Shown here: positions 43,304 to 51,909 of the stretch, in pieces
Numbering within the stretch: the first letter of the stretch is position 1
Layout: each line of letters opens with the position of its first letter
DNA from: Anaerolineae bacterium
GTDB taxonomy: Bacteria > Chloroflexota > Anaerolineae > Aggregatilineales > Aggregatilineaceae
Direction: 5' to 3'
NCBI GenBank assembly: GCA_027494015.1
Contig: JAOSJP010000037.1
Span: 192,467 to 256,466, forward strand
Length of the DNA stretch: 64,000 bases
The notes under the pieces: generated by a model
Told to the model about the DNA's origin: nothing
The model's database searches: none
Seen by the model: the letters and a program-made list of their open reading frames with translations, nothing else
Made by a program: the position numbers and the translations under genes

Positions 43304-43687
43304 TCAATAGAGACCCGCGCTCATCGCCACCTGTTGCGCTTTTGTGAGATCGCTCACGTCGAGCACGACCTGCCCGGTCATGGTGATATACACAGCGTTG
43401 ATGTTGATCTGGGCGCTGGCCAGCGCGCGCGAGAGGCGGGCGAGCGCCCCCGGCTGGTGAACCAGCCCGACGACGAGCACGTTGTTGGTCGTGTAGTCGA
43501 AGCCCCCGTCTTTGAGCGCCTCGATGGTCGCGTCGGGGCTGTCGGTGACGAACTGCACCACCCCTTCTCCGGTACACGAGGTGGCATGGATGGCCAGGAT
43601 GTTGACGGCATTCTGGGCCAGCACTTCGGTCAGGCCGGCCAGAGCGCCAGGGCGATCTTGGATGACAATCGTGAATTCCGTAGCCAT
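43304..43687 (-). CDS. tandem ACT-domain protein
   Basis: The 127 residues make two ACT domains, each starting with the ligand-loop pattern: FTIVIQDRPGALAGLTEVLA (about 5-24) and VLVVGLVHQPGALARLSRAL (about 70-89). ACT pairs bind amino acids and regulate enzymes; free-standing ones of this size are known as stress or regulatory proteins. AAGGAGGGCAGC precedes the ATG. It has no catalytic domain, and its partner is not evident from the neighbours. Confidence 0.82.
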   Translation of the reverse strand: MATEFTIVIQDRPGALAGLTEVLAQNAVNILAIHATSCTGEGVVQFVTDSPDATIEALKDGGFDYTTNNVLVVGLVHQPGALARLSRALASAQININAVYITMTGQVVLDVSDLTKAQQVAMSAGLY

Positions 43688-43945
43688 GCTGCCCTCCTTG
43701 TCTCAGTGCCCAGCGGCGCCGATCGCGCTCTCTACCTCCAGTATAGGGCAAGATGCGTCTGGCGAAAACCAACGTGTGATGCAGATTGTGCAACGCGTGC
43801 CTGCTCTCGCCGCTTGTGCAAACTGGCGACTGGTGCGAGAATGCGCACCAGGGACATCCAACGGGGGCGGGCACCAGGGGGCGAATGCGTCGGTGCCTGA
43901 CCTGCGCGCTGCCGTTGCAGCACGCCGCGATCAGTGAGGAGCCTC

Positions 43946-44185
43946 ATGGCCTATCAACGCGAGGTGCTGCATCACCTGATCACCCGCGCCCTCAAACGCA
44001 ACACCTTCACTGCCGATCAGGACATCGCGGTCTTTGTGCTGGGCGAAGACGTGCTGCTCTACGGCACGGTGACTCACCCCGATCTCGTCCCGGAAGCTGT
44101 CGCCACTGTCGAAGCGGTGGCCCCCTTCCTCCAGGTGCACTGTCATCTGCGCGTCCTGAGCGCGCACGCGCCAACGCGCGGCTAG
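43946..44185 (+). CDS. small BON-domain-like protein
   Basis: A 79-residue protein transcribed away from the ACT gene. VFVLGEDVLLYGTVTHPDLVPEAV (about 29-52) has the beta-turn-Gly pattern and following helix of BON domains. Those usually bind phospholipids or small ligands; here there is no signal peptide, so it would be cytoplasmic. GTGAGGAG precedes the ATG at 43946; an in-frame start at 43934 would overlap that site. The assignment is tentative. Confidence 0.5.
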   Translation: MAYQREVLHHLITRALKRNTFTADQDIAVFVLGEDVLLYGTVTHPDLVPEAVATVEAVAPFLQVHCHLRVLSAHAPTRG

Positions 44186-44217
44186 CTCCGGGCGCTCGCT
44201 TCTTCGCGTTGCTGTCC

Positions 44218-45189
44218 TCAGTCGAGCACCTGGGCATAGCGCAGCGCGACGAGGATGCGCTTCTGCGCCGGGTAGCTGGCTGGCTGGAAGCGGGTGCCGG
44301 TCAGCACCTCGTACACGCGCTGGAAGCGCTGGCTGACCGTCACGATCATGTCTTCGGACAGCGGAGGAAGCGCGCCGTCCTCGCTGTAGCCCTGTCCCTG
44401 GTACCACAGGCGGATCAGCTCGCGGTCGAAATTATCCGGCTCCGCGCCCTCCTCAAGGCGCTCGTCATAGGTGTCGGCACGCCAGAAGCGGCTGCTGTCC
44501 GGCGTGTGCAGCTCGTCAATCAGCACCAGGTCACCGTTGAGGTCCAGCCCGAACTCATATTTGCTGTCCACCAGAATCAGGTCGGACAGGATGCAAAGCT
44601 GCCGCCCGCGCAGGAAGAGCTTGAGCGCCACCGTGCGGATGCGCTCCCACAGCGCGGGTGAGATGCCCGTCGCGATGACTTCAGCATCGGTCAGCGGGGA
44701 CTCGTGCGCACGCCCGAACGTCTTCGTCGTCGCGGTGACGAGGGGATGCGGCAATTCCTGATTCTTGCGCAGCCCGTTGGGGAAGGTGATCCCGTAGATG
44801 GTGCGTTTGCCCGCCGCGTACTGCGCCCACAGACTGGTGGGCGTGATGCCGCTGATGAAGCCGCGCACGATGACCGCAATGGGCAGCGGGTTGGCCTTGA
44901 GCGCGATGGTCACGTTGGGGTCGGGCACGTCAATAACATGGTTGGGCACGATGTCGGCGGTGTGCTCAAACCACCAGTTGGTCAACTGGTTGAGCACCTG
45001 TCCCTTGTACGGCACCTGCCCTACGTGCTGGTTGAAGATCGTGCAGCGGTCAGTCGCCACCACCACGCGCCGGCCATCGGTCAACTCGTAGTTATCGCGC
45101 ACCTGGCCGCGCTCCAGCGTCAGGCCGGGCAGATCAAGCGATTCCAGAGCGCCGGGGATTGCACGACGAATCTGCGCGGGCCTTAACAT
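44218..45189 (-). CDS. purC: phosphoribosylaminoimidazole-succinocarboxamide synthase
   Basis: Joins CAIR and aspartate to give SAICAR in purine synthesis. The 323-residue form (longer, eukaryote-like type) shows GQVRDNYEL (about 29-37), VATDRCTIFNQHVG, VVIVRGF-like IAVIVRGFISG, and LILVDSKYEFGLD near 195 followed by IDELHTPDSSRFW. The ATG at 45189 is preferred for ribosome-binding spacing (GAGG about 10 bases upstream); an in-frame ATG at 45198 is possible. It is not clustered with other pur genes. Confidence 0.93.
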   Translation of the reverse strand: MLRPAQIRRAIPGALESLDLPGLTLERGQVRDNYELTDGRRVVVATDRCTIFNQHVGQVPYKGQVLNQLTNWWFEHTADIVPNHVIDVPDPNVTIALKANPLPIAVIVRGFISGITPTSLWAQYAAGKRTIYGITFPNGLRKNQELPHPLVTATTKTFGRAHESPLTDAEVIATGISPALWERIRTVALKLFLRGRQLCILSDLILVDSKYEFGLDLNGDLVLIDELHTPDSSRFWRADTYDERLEEGAEPDNFDRELIRLWYQGQGYSEDGALPPLSEDMIVTVSQRFQRVYEVLTGTRFQPASYPAQKRILVALRYAQVLD

Positions 45190-45357
45190 CGTCCTCATCC
45201 TCTGCCGTGTGCGGTCACTATTGCCCTGCCGGGCCGTTGCACCCATGCTGGCGGGGCACCGGGCGGGCGGCCTTCAGGGAAGCCGGGCCTCTCATGCCCC
45301 TTACGCCCCCAATCATAATGCCGAACGCGCGATAAGGGAAGTCCGCCAGGCGAGCGG

Positions 45358-45735
45358 ATGCGTGCAAAGGTTGTCAGCGATTTGTTTGACGTGGGGGTAT
45401 TGACCTCACCCCCAGCCTCGCTGCGCTCGGCTTGCCCCCTCTCCGTTGACGGAGAGGGGGCGGCGAGGCGCGCCAGCGCCGAGCGGGGGTGAGGTCAGCC
45501 AGGGCGCAGCAGAGCAGCGCCCCTACCTGACAGATTTTGCGCGGCACTCCTGCAGGGCAATCGCATCAAACGTGCGCGGTGTTCTACCTCACCCCCAGCC
45601 TCGCTGCGCTCGGCTTGCCCCCTCTCCGTCAACGGAGAGGGGGCGGCGAGGCGCGCCAGCGCCGAGCGGGGGTGAGGTCAGCCAGGGCGCAGCAGAGCAG
45701 CGCCCCTACCTGACAGATTTTGCACGCACCCAGGC
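45358..45735. repeat. two composite hairpin repeats in tandem
   Basis: The first begins GATGCGTGCAAAGGTTGTCA (about 45358) and has its core near 45402-45499. The second begins GGGCAATCGCATCAAACGTG (45558) with core near 45587-45680. Both end GCAGCAGAGCAGCGCCCCTA, CCTGACAGATTTTG. They share an almost identical right half of about 110 bases. Confidence 0.75.
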
Positions 45736-45739
45736 GAGC

Positions 45740-46080
45740 AGGGGTCCATGAAGGAGTTGTCAGGCAATTGTCGAAGGCCCCTCCCCCTGGCCCTCTCCAG
45801 GCCTAAGCGTTACCCACAAATGCCCCCATCCCCGGCCCCTTCCCCCGCGCTGCGCGGAGGGAAGGGGAGCAGGCCCGCCGCTTTTCTCCCTTCCCCCCTC
45901 GTGGGGGAAGGGCCGGGGATGGGGGGCAAAGGCAGGCGCGCGACTTCTCAAACGGCCTCTGAGCGAGGAACCGCCCGACGCGCTCTCGCTCAAACCGTTA
46001 AAAACCTACCCCTGCCAGCCTGGCCCTCTCCCCGACCAAGTGTATAGACCGGGGAGGGGGCCAGGGGGAGGGGCGTTGCA
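45740..46080. repeat. second repeat type and C-rich hairpins
   Basis: TGTCAGGCAATTGTCGAAGG opens this stretch as at 17095 and 59098. It is followed by CCCCATCCCCGGCCC, a GGGGGAAGGGCCGGGGATGG arm, and a second pair CCCTCTCCCCGACC/GGGGAGGGGGCCAGGGGG. No gene is seen. Confidence 0.55.
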
Positions 46081-46085
46081 CAGAG

Positions 46086-46118
46086 AGACTTCCGAAGTTT
46101 CCAAAACTTCGGAAGTCT
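46086..46118. repeat. AGACTTCCGAAG-family palindrome
   Basis: AGACTTCCGAAGTTT pairs perfectly with AAACTTCGGAAGTCT around CCA. Confidence 0.8.
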
Positions 46119-46164
46119 GGCGGAGGAACGTCTGCGCCCGGCGTAGGGGCGTATGGCCATAATC

Positions 46165-46235
46165 CCTACGGACCCCACCCCCGCTCGGCCCACTGACGCG
46201 GGCGGCGCGCAGCGAGGCCGGGGGTGAGGTCTGAA
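46165..46235. repeat. degenerate hairpin-repeat core
   Basis: CCCCACCCCCGCTCGG...CGAGGCCGGGGGTGAGGT keeps the outer arms of the core but has lost most of the tip. Confidence 0.5.
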
Positions 46236-46270
46236 CTGCGGTAGAGTCGCCCCATCTCCTGGCTCCGCAC

Positions 46271-48346
46271 TCACGACCCAGGCATCCCCTCCGGCGCGGG
46301 GACTCGCTCCACGCGCACGGCGCACACCTTGAACTCTGGAATCTTGGAGACCGGATCGAAGACATTGAGCGTCAGCTCGTTGGCCAGCGCCTCAGCGAAG
46401 TGGAAGGTCATGAAGACGACGCCCTGCCGGGGCCGGCTGAACACGCGCGCCCGCGCCGTCACCGAGCCGCGCCGCGACGTGACGCGAATCCAATCACCGT
46501 CGGCGATATTCAGCCGCGCCGCGTCCTGCGTGTGCATCTCGACGCGCTCCTCCGGGGCCAGAAACTCCAGCCCGCCCACGCGCCCGGTCATCGTCCGCGT
46601 GTGCCAATGCTGAAGCACGCGCCCGGTCGTCAGGATGAACGGGTATTCGTCATCGGGCAGTTCGGGCGGCGGCTGATGCTGCACGGGGCTGAACAGCCCG
46701 CGCCCGCGCGGAAATATTGTCGTGTGCAGGATCGGCGTGCCGGGGTGCGCCGCGTCAGAGCACGGCCACTGCAAGCCGTCGCCGTCCAGCCGGTCGAAGG
46801 TGATGCCGCCGTAGATGGGGGTCAGCGCGGCGATCTCGGCCATGATGTCGGCAGGGCCGGCGTAGTCCCAGCCGGACGCGCCCATACGCCGGGCCAGATC
46901 GCAGGTGATCTGCCAGTCCGCGCGGGCCTCGCCGGGCGGATCGAACGCCTGGCGCACGCGCTGGACGCGACGCTCGGTGTTGGTGAAGGTGCCGTCCTTC
47001 TCGGCGTAGGCGGCGGCGGGCAGCACCACGTCGGCGTACTCAGCCGTCTCGTTGAGGAAAATATCCTGCACGGCCAGGAAGTCCAGCGCGGCCAGGCACT
47101 CGCGAACATGGGCCGAGTTCGGGTCGCTCATCACCGGGTTCTCGCCCATGATCAGCATAGCGCGCACATCGCCGCGCCTGGCAGCGGGCAACATCTCGCT
47201 CAGCGTCAGGCCGGGGCGAGGGGGTGGCTGCTCCACGCCGTGAAAAGCGGCGAATTGGGCGCGCACAGCCTCGTCATTGACGCGCTGGTAGCCGGGGTAG
47301 ACATTGGGCAGGCCGCCCACATCGCACGATCCCTGCACGTTGTTCTGCCCGCGCAGCGGGTTGACGCCGCCGCCGGGCACGCCCAGGTTGCCGGTCAGCA
47401 AGGCCAGGTTGGCCACGGTCAGCACGTTTTGGTGGCCGTCGGCGTGCTGGGTGATACCCATCGCGTAGAAGATGGCGGCGGGCTTGTTCTCAGCGTAGAG
47501 GCGAGCCGCGCGGATGATGTCGTCGGCGGGCACACCGCTGATGCGGCTGACGCGCTCCGGCGGGTACTCGGCCACAACTGCGCGCCAGGCGTCGAAGTTC
47601 TCGGTGCGCGCGCCAATGAACGCCTGGTCGTGCAGGTTCTCGGCCAGGATGACGTGCGCCAGCCCGTTGAGCAGGGCGGGGTTCGTCCCCGGACGGACGC
47701 GCAGGTACAGCGCCGCGAAGTCGGCCAGCTCAATGCGGCGTGGGTCGGCGACGATGAGCTGCGCGCCGTGCTGCCGCACCGCCTTCTTGATTTGCAGGCT
47801 GAGGACGGGGTGCTGCTCGGTCGTGTTGGTGCCGATGGCGAGGATGGCCCGCGCCTGGGGAATATCGGCGATGGAGTTGGTCATCGCGCCGCTGCCGAAG
47901 GCCTGCACGAGGCCTGTCACGGTGCTGCTGTGTCAAAGGCGGGCGCAGTGGTCTATGTTGTGCGTGCCGATCACCTGCCGCGCCAATTTCTGCATCAGGT
48001 AGTTCTCTTCGTTGGTGCATTTGGCGCTGCACAGCAGGGCGATGGCGTCCGGGCCGCTCTCGGCCTTGATCGCGCCCAGCCGCGCCGCGACAAGGTCGAG
48101 CGCCTCGCCCCAGGTAGCCGGTTGCAGCGTCCCTTCGCGGCGGATCAGCGGCGTGGTCAGGCGGTCGGGGTGCCACAGGAAGTCGTGGCCGAAGCGCCCC
48201 TTGACGCACAGCTTGCCGAAGTTGGGCGGCGCGCCGAACGGCGCAGTGACGCGATAGACGCGGCGATCTTTGATGTGCAGGTCAATCCTGCATCCTACGC
48301 CGCAGTACGGGCAGATGGTGCGCACGGTGCGGTCGGATTGGATCAT
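46271..48346 (-). CDS. fdhA: formate dehydrogenase catalytic subunit, selenocysteine-containing
   Basis: Molybdenum (or tungsten) bis-MGD enzyme that oxidises formate. The 691-residue reading includes an in-frame TGA (47933-47935) at codon 138. The context HCARL-[TGA]-HSSTV aligns with the Sec140 site of E. coli FdhF (RV-Sec-HGPSV), so the codon is read as selenocysteine. A GGCCT/AGGCC hairpin begins 19 bases after it, at SECIS distance. The [4Fe-4S] ligands are Cys12, Cys15, Cys19 and Cys47, with Lys49 beside them. The C-terminal MGD-binding domain follows RVLQHWHTRTMTG. The ATG at 48346 follows AGGTGA. No other fdh subunit or sel gene is in the window. Confidence 0.85.
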
Positions 48347-48376
48347 GGGCTTCACCTGTCGGCTGGAGACAGTCAA

Positions 48377-48595
48377 GGAGCGGGGTAGGCCCGCGCACCC
48401 TCATAGTAGCACAAAACGCCCGATGCCAAAACGCGGGGCGCAGGGTGTGTAGCGCGGCCAGGGGGTGAGGTTGATTGGTCGCCAGCGCGATGCTTCTCAC
48501 ACTGCTGTCCCCCCTGGACACTCGTGCGGGAAGGGCCGGGGATAGGGGCAAAGGCAAGCGCACGGCCTCTCAAACAGCCTCCTGAAGCGGCCCGT
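48377..48595. other. intergenic with degraded repeat fragments
   Basis: Holds a fragment GGCCAGGGGGTGAGGTTGAT of the hairpin core and a GGGAAGGGCCGGGGATAGGG arm. No gene or clear terminator is seen. Confidence 0.45.
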
Positions 48596-49279
48596 CTATT
48601 CCGCGCTGAGCTTGTAGCCGACGCCCCACACCGTCTCGATCTGGGCGGTGCAGCCGCCCAGCTTGGCCCGCAGGTGGGCGATATGCACGTCTACCGTGCG
48701 CGTCTGCCCATAGAAATCGAAGCCCCATACCAAATCGAGCAGCTTCTCGCGGCTGAGCACCAGGCCCTGGTTCTCCAGCAGAGCCAGCAGCAGGTCGAAT
48801 TCTTTAGCGCGCAGGTCCACCAGCCGCCCGGCGACGCGCGCCTCGCGCCGCGCCGGGTCAGCCGTCAGGTTGCCGGCGCGCAAGGGCGCTTCCCCTTCGC
48901 GGGGGCGGCGCGGCTCGGCCCGGCGCAGAATCGCCTTGATGCGCGCGACCAGCTCGCGCGGGTTGAACGGCTTGGTCAGGTAATCGTCGGCTCCCAGCTC
49001 CAGCCCCACGATCTTGTCAATATCGTCGTCGCGGGCAGTCAGCATGAGGATCGGCAGGTCGGATTCGGCGCGCACGCGCTTGCACACTTCCCACCCGTCG
49101 AGGCGGGGCAGCATCAGGTCGAGCACCATCAGCGCCGGGCTGTCCTGTGCGACGCGCTCCAGGGCCGCCAGGCCGTCGCCCGCGCTAATCACCCGGAAGC
49201 CATCCTGCTTGAGATACAAGCTGGCCAGCTCGATGATGTGCGGCTCGTCGTCCACCAGCAGAATCAGATCATGGGGCAT
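48596..49279 (-). CDS. OmpR/PhoB-family response regulator
   Basis: A 227-residue two-component regulator. The receiver domain has Asp10-Asp11, phosphoacceptor Asp54 (VLDLMLP), the Thr of MLTARD and the switch Lys in LTKPFNP. The C-terminal winged helix (about 130-227) ends ETVWGVGYKLS, and RTVDVHIAHLRAKLG is the recognition helix. No histidine kinase is adjacent. The ATG at 49279 follows GTGAGG; an in-frame GTG at 49291 would overlap the upstream gene. It is probably co-transcribed with the DUF4926 gene 8 bases upstream. Confidence 0.93.
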   Translation of the reverse strand: MPHDLILLVDDEPHIIELASLYLKQDGFRVISAGDGLAALERVAQDSPALMVLDLMLPRLDGWEVCKRVRAESDLPILMLTARDDDIDKIVGLELGADDYLTKPFNPRELVARIKAILRRAEPRRPREGEAPLRAGNLTADPARREARVAGRLVDLRAKEFDLLLALLENQGLVLSREKLLDLVWGFDFYGQTRTVDVHIAHLRAKLGGCTAQIETVWGVGYKLSAE

Positions 49280-49287
49280 AGGCCGCC

Positions 49288-49512
49288 TCACTTCACGGGG
49301 CGGGCATGGGCGATCTCAAGCTGTCCCACAGGGCGAACCTGGCCGGCAGCGACGGTGATCACGTCATAGGTCTGGCCGTTCACGGTGAATATCTCCACTT
49401 CGTAGCCCTCGCCCTGCCCGTGCACCAGAGCGATCACCCCCAGATCACCCGCTTTCAGCCGGTGTTCAGGAAAATCTGCGGTCAGCACCACCCGGTCGTG
49501 TTCCTTAAGCAT
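49288..49512 (-). CDS. DUF4926 protein
   Basis: A 74-residue protein. HDRVVLTADFPEHRLKAGDLGVIALVHGQGEGYEVEIF-type sequence (about 5-42) is the small beta-barrel DUF4926 pattern. From memory, such genes often sit right after a DUF6883 gene, as here. The role is unknown; a toxin-antitoxin-like pairing has been suggested by the layout only. GAGAGAGGACGG precedes the ATG. Confidence 0.78.
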   Translation of the reverse strand: MLKEHDRVVLTADFPEHRLKAGDLGVIALVHGQGEGYEVEIFTVNGQTYDVITVAAGQVRPVGQLEIAHARPVK

Positions 49513-49524
49513 GGCCGTCCTCTC

Positions 49525-49696
49525 TCACAGCGGGTATGCTGTGACCAAACGCGGCACGTCCTCTCCGCGTTCGATGAACCACACAGAACGAATCTCTGGA
49601 TTGCGCCCATCAGGAGACATCAGCGTGCCCTCAACGCAGATACTCGGTGATCTTGGCCTGGGAGACCACCGCCCGTGACAGGTTAGGTAGCTTCAT
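49525..49696 (-). pseudogene. DUF6883 gene with an internal deletion
   Basis: The 5' end reads MKLPNLSRAVVSQAKITEYL, the usual DUF6883 start. The 3' end reads VEGTLMSPDGRNPEIRSVWF then IERGEDVPRLVTAYPL, the usual end, but in a different frame. About 50 codons between them are missing, and the frame closes at TGA after residue 21. The intact form should be around 110 residues. The partner DUF4926 gene is intact. Confidence 0.65.
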
Positions 49697-49706
49697 GGGC
49701 CAGCCC

Positions 49707-49897
49707 CTAGAGGCTGTTATGCACTGACGGCCCTGTCTTTCCCCAGCGGTTTTGGGTAGCTCCTGGTTTACCTCACCCCCGTCTCGGCGCTGGCGCGCCT
49801 CGCCATGAGGGGGAAAGGCCGAGCGCAGGAGGCAGGGGGTGAGGTCAACAAGCGCCCTCTCCCTTGTTGAAGATACCAAGCTCATAACACGCTCTAG
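49707..49897. mobile_element. MITE-like element, copy 2
   Basis: Starts CTAGAGGCTGTTATGCAC and ends CATAACACGCTCTAG, the same ends as copy 1 but inverted relative to it. The hairpin tip is partly deleted (CGCCATGAGGGGGAAAGG). It lies 64 bp from copy 3 in the same orientation. Confidence 0.7.
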
Positions 49898-49961
49898 CTA
49901 TCAGCTTTCAGCCAAAGACACAGACCGGAGGTTTTCGCTGACTGCTGATAGCCGATGGTCG

Positions 49962-50173
49962 CTAGAGCTTGTTATGCACTGACGGCCCTGTCTTTCCCCA
50001 GCGGTTTTGGGTAGCTCCTGGTTGACCTCACCCCGTCTCGGCGCTGGCGCGCCTCGACTCCCCCTCTCCATGCATGGAGAGGGGGAAAGGCCGAGCGCAG
50101 CGAGGCCAGGGGGTGAGGTCAACAGAGCGCCCCTCTCCTGTGTCAAGGATACCAGGTTCATAACACGCTCTAG
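49962..50173. mobile_element. MITE-like element, copy 3 (overlaps a stop codon)
   Basis: Starts CTAGAGCTTGTTATGCAC and ends TTCATAACACGCTCTAG, with the CTCTCCATGCATGGAGAG tip as in copy 1. Its right end lies on the stop codon of the minus-strand hydrolase gene: the TAG is the first three bases inside the CTAG end. The 64 bp between copies 2 and 3 carry CTATCAGCTTTCAGCC-type short repeats. Confidence 0.75.
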
Positions 50174-51024
50174 ACCGCCACCACCAGCGTATCGTGGGCG
50201 AACGTGACCGGCAGCCCCTCGTCGCGCAGGCGCGCGGCCAGCCGTTGCAGGTCGTCGTGACTCAGGCCAACCGGCTCCTCGACGTGAGTCAGGATCACGC
50301 GGCGGGCGTCCAGCGCGCGCACCATGTCGAGCGTCTGCTCGAAGGTTGCTTCGGCGCGCAGCACGGGATGTTCGGCGGGGATGATCCGCGACCCACTGAA
50401 CGGGTCGAACTCCGGCAGGCCCATCGGCAGCACGGCCAGGTCTACGCCGCGCACCTCGGCGGGCGGCGCCCATTCGAACAACTCGTCAGGCGCGATCAGG
50501 ACGCGCGTCGCCGCATCCTCGAACAGGAAAGCATAGACATAGTCCTGGGCGAGGCGGAAAGGGCGGATGGTCACGCCGTTGCGGGCGATGGTCTCCCCGT
50601 CGCGCAGCACAATCACCTCCACCACGCCGAGATGCTGCAAGTACATAAGTTGCTCCCACGCGCCCAGCCGGTGATGGAAATCCTCCGCGACCTGCTGCGG
50701 CAGGAAGATCGTGCTGCGGCGGTGCTGGGGCGGCCAGCTCAGCCAGTCGCCGTTCAATGATTCCCACACGCGCAGCCCGGCCACGTGATCGGGGTGCCAG
50801 TGCGAGTACAGGCAGGCCGGGACGTAGGCGATTTCGGCGCGGTCAAGCTGGAACTTGCTCTCCTCCGGCGTATCTATCAGCACGTCCGGCCCGTGCACGA
50901 AGACGCCCGGCCCGCTACGGCTGTAGGGCACGCCTTTGGCCCGCGCTTCGGCGCAGAGGCGGCAGGTACAGCCCGGTCGCGGCGTGGTGATCGCCCCGCC
51001 GGAGCCTAGAAACTCGATGCGCAT
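50170..51024 (-). CDS. metallo-beta-lactamase-fold hydrolase, PhnP-like
   Basis: A 284-residue hydrolase. The metal motif HWHPDH is at residues 75-80. An N-terminal Cys cluster (Cys19, Cys21, Cys24 in GCTCRLC) resembles the structural zinc site of PhnP phosphodiesterase, which acts on phosphoribosyl cyclic phosphate. No phn gene is nearby, so another cyclic phosphate or nucleotide is possible. MRIEFLGSGGAITTPRPGC is the family start. Its stop codon is supplied by the end of a MITE-like element. It lies 13 bases after the RidA gene and may be in the same operon. Confidence 0.8.
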   Translation of the reverse strand: MRIEFLGSGGAITTPRPGCTCRLCAEARAKGVPYSRSGPGVFVHGPDVLIDTPEESKFQLDRAEIAYVPACLYSHWHPDHVAGLRVWESLNGDWLSWPPQHRRSTIFLPQQVAEDFHHRLGAWEQLMYLQHLGVVEVIVLRDGETIARNGVTIRPFRLAQDYVYAFLFEDAATRVLIAPDELFEWAPPAEVRGVDLAVLPMGLPEFDPFSGSRIIPAEHPVLRAEATFEQTLDMVRALDARRVILTHVEEPVGLSHDDLQRLAARLRDEGLPVTFAHDTLVVAV

Positions 51025-51037
51025 GGGATTTCCCCGC

Positions 51038-51424
51038 TCAGTCCGGCAGGACGGCGACGGCGTCAATCTCGACCCGCACGCCCAGTGGCAGGTCGCGCAC
51101 GGCGTAGGTCATGCGCGCCGGCGGGTCTGCCAGGAAGAACGTGCGATAGACCTCGTTCATCTCGGCGAAGGTGCTGATGTCGGTCAGCAGCACGTTGACC
51201 TTGACGACGTGGGCCAGGTCGGTGCCCGCCGCCTCCAGAATGGCGGCGATGTTGCGCAGCACCTGGGCGGTCTGCTCGGCGACGGTCGGTCCGACGATCT
51301 GCATCGTCTCCGGCACCAGCCCGCCCTGACCGGCCACGTACACGGTGTCGCCCGCCCTGATCGCCTGCGAGTAGGGGCCGATGGCGGCGGGCGCTTGGTC
51401 GGTGTGGATCACTTCACGCGGCAT
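51038..51424 (-). CDS. RidA-family enamine/imine deaminase, copy 1
   Basis: A 128-residue RidA protein that hydrolyses reactive 2-aminoacrylate-type enamines. The catalytic Arg is in PPARMTYAVRDLPLG (about 103-106) and Glu in VEIDAVA near the end; GPYSQAI is near residue 16. It is about 65% identical by eye to the copy upstream, so the two arose by tandem duplication. Confidence 0.92.
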   Translation of the reverse strand: MPREVIHTDQAPAAIGPYSQAIRAGDTVYVAGQGGLVPETMQIVGPTVAEQTAQVLRNIAAILEAAGTDLAHVVKVNVLLTDISTFAEMNEVYRTFFLADPPARMTYAVRDLPLGVRVEIDAVAVLPD

Positions 51425-51448
51425 GAGGCTCAGTCCTCTCTCGGCGGC

Positions 51449-51835
51449 TCAGGCGGGCAGGACGGCGACGGCTTCGATCTCGACCAGCGCGCCCAGCGGC
51501 AGGTCGCGCACGGCAAAGGCGGCGCGGGCGGGCGGCTGTGCGGGGAAGAAGGCGCTGTACACGTCGTTCATCTCCTTGAAGGCGCTGATGTCGGCCAGGT
51601 ACACCGTCGCCTTGACCACGTGGGCCAGGTCCGTGCCCGCCGCTTCCAGGATGGCGGCCATGTTCAGCAACGCCTGCTCTGTCTGCGCGGCGACGGTGCT
51701 GCCAGCGAGCTGCTTGGTCTCCGGCAGCAGGCCAAGCTGCCCGGAGACGAAGACGAACCCGTTGGCGGCGATGGCCTGCGAGTAAGCCCCCACCGCAGCA
51801 GGGGCGCGGGGAGTGGCGATCACTTCACGGGACAT
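51449..51835 (-). CDS. RidA-family enamine/imine deaminase, copy 2
   Basis: A 128-residue paralogue of the following gene, 24 bases upstream of it. It keeps GAYSQAI, the catalytic Arg in PPARAAFAVRDLPLG and Glu in VEIEAVAV. The residue before VEIE is Leu where copy 1 has Arg. Retention of all key residues suggests both copies are active, perhaps with different substrates or regulation. Confidence 0.92.
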   Translation of the reverse strand: MSREVIATPRAPAAVGAYSQAIAANGFVFVSGQLGLLPETKQLAGSTVAAQTEQALLNMAAILEAAGTDLAHVVKATVYLADISAFKEMNDVYSAFFPAQPPARAAFAVRDLPLGALVEIEAVAVLPA

Positions 51836-51909
51836 GCGATAGCTCCTCTCTACGGTTCTTCACCAGGTGCCTGTCTATCAATTCGCCCGCGTAGGGGCAA
51901 GAATTTTCA

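Noticed and set aside
46271..48376. Formate dehydrogenase as a frameshifted or split pseudogene
   Set aside because: The two reading segments are in the same frame and are interrupted only by a TGA at the known selenocysteine position, so a single selenoprotein gene is the better reading.
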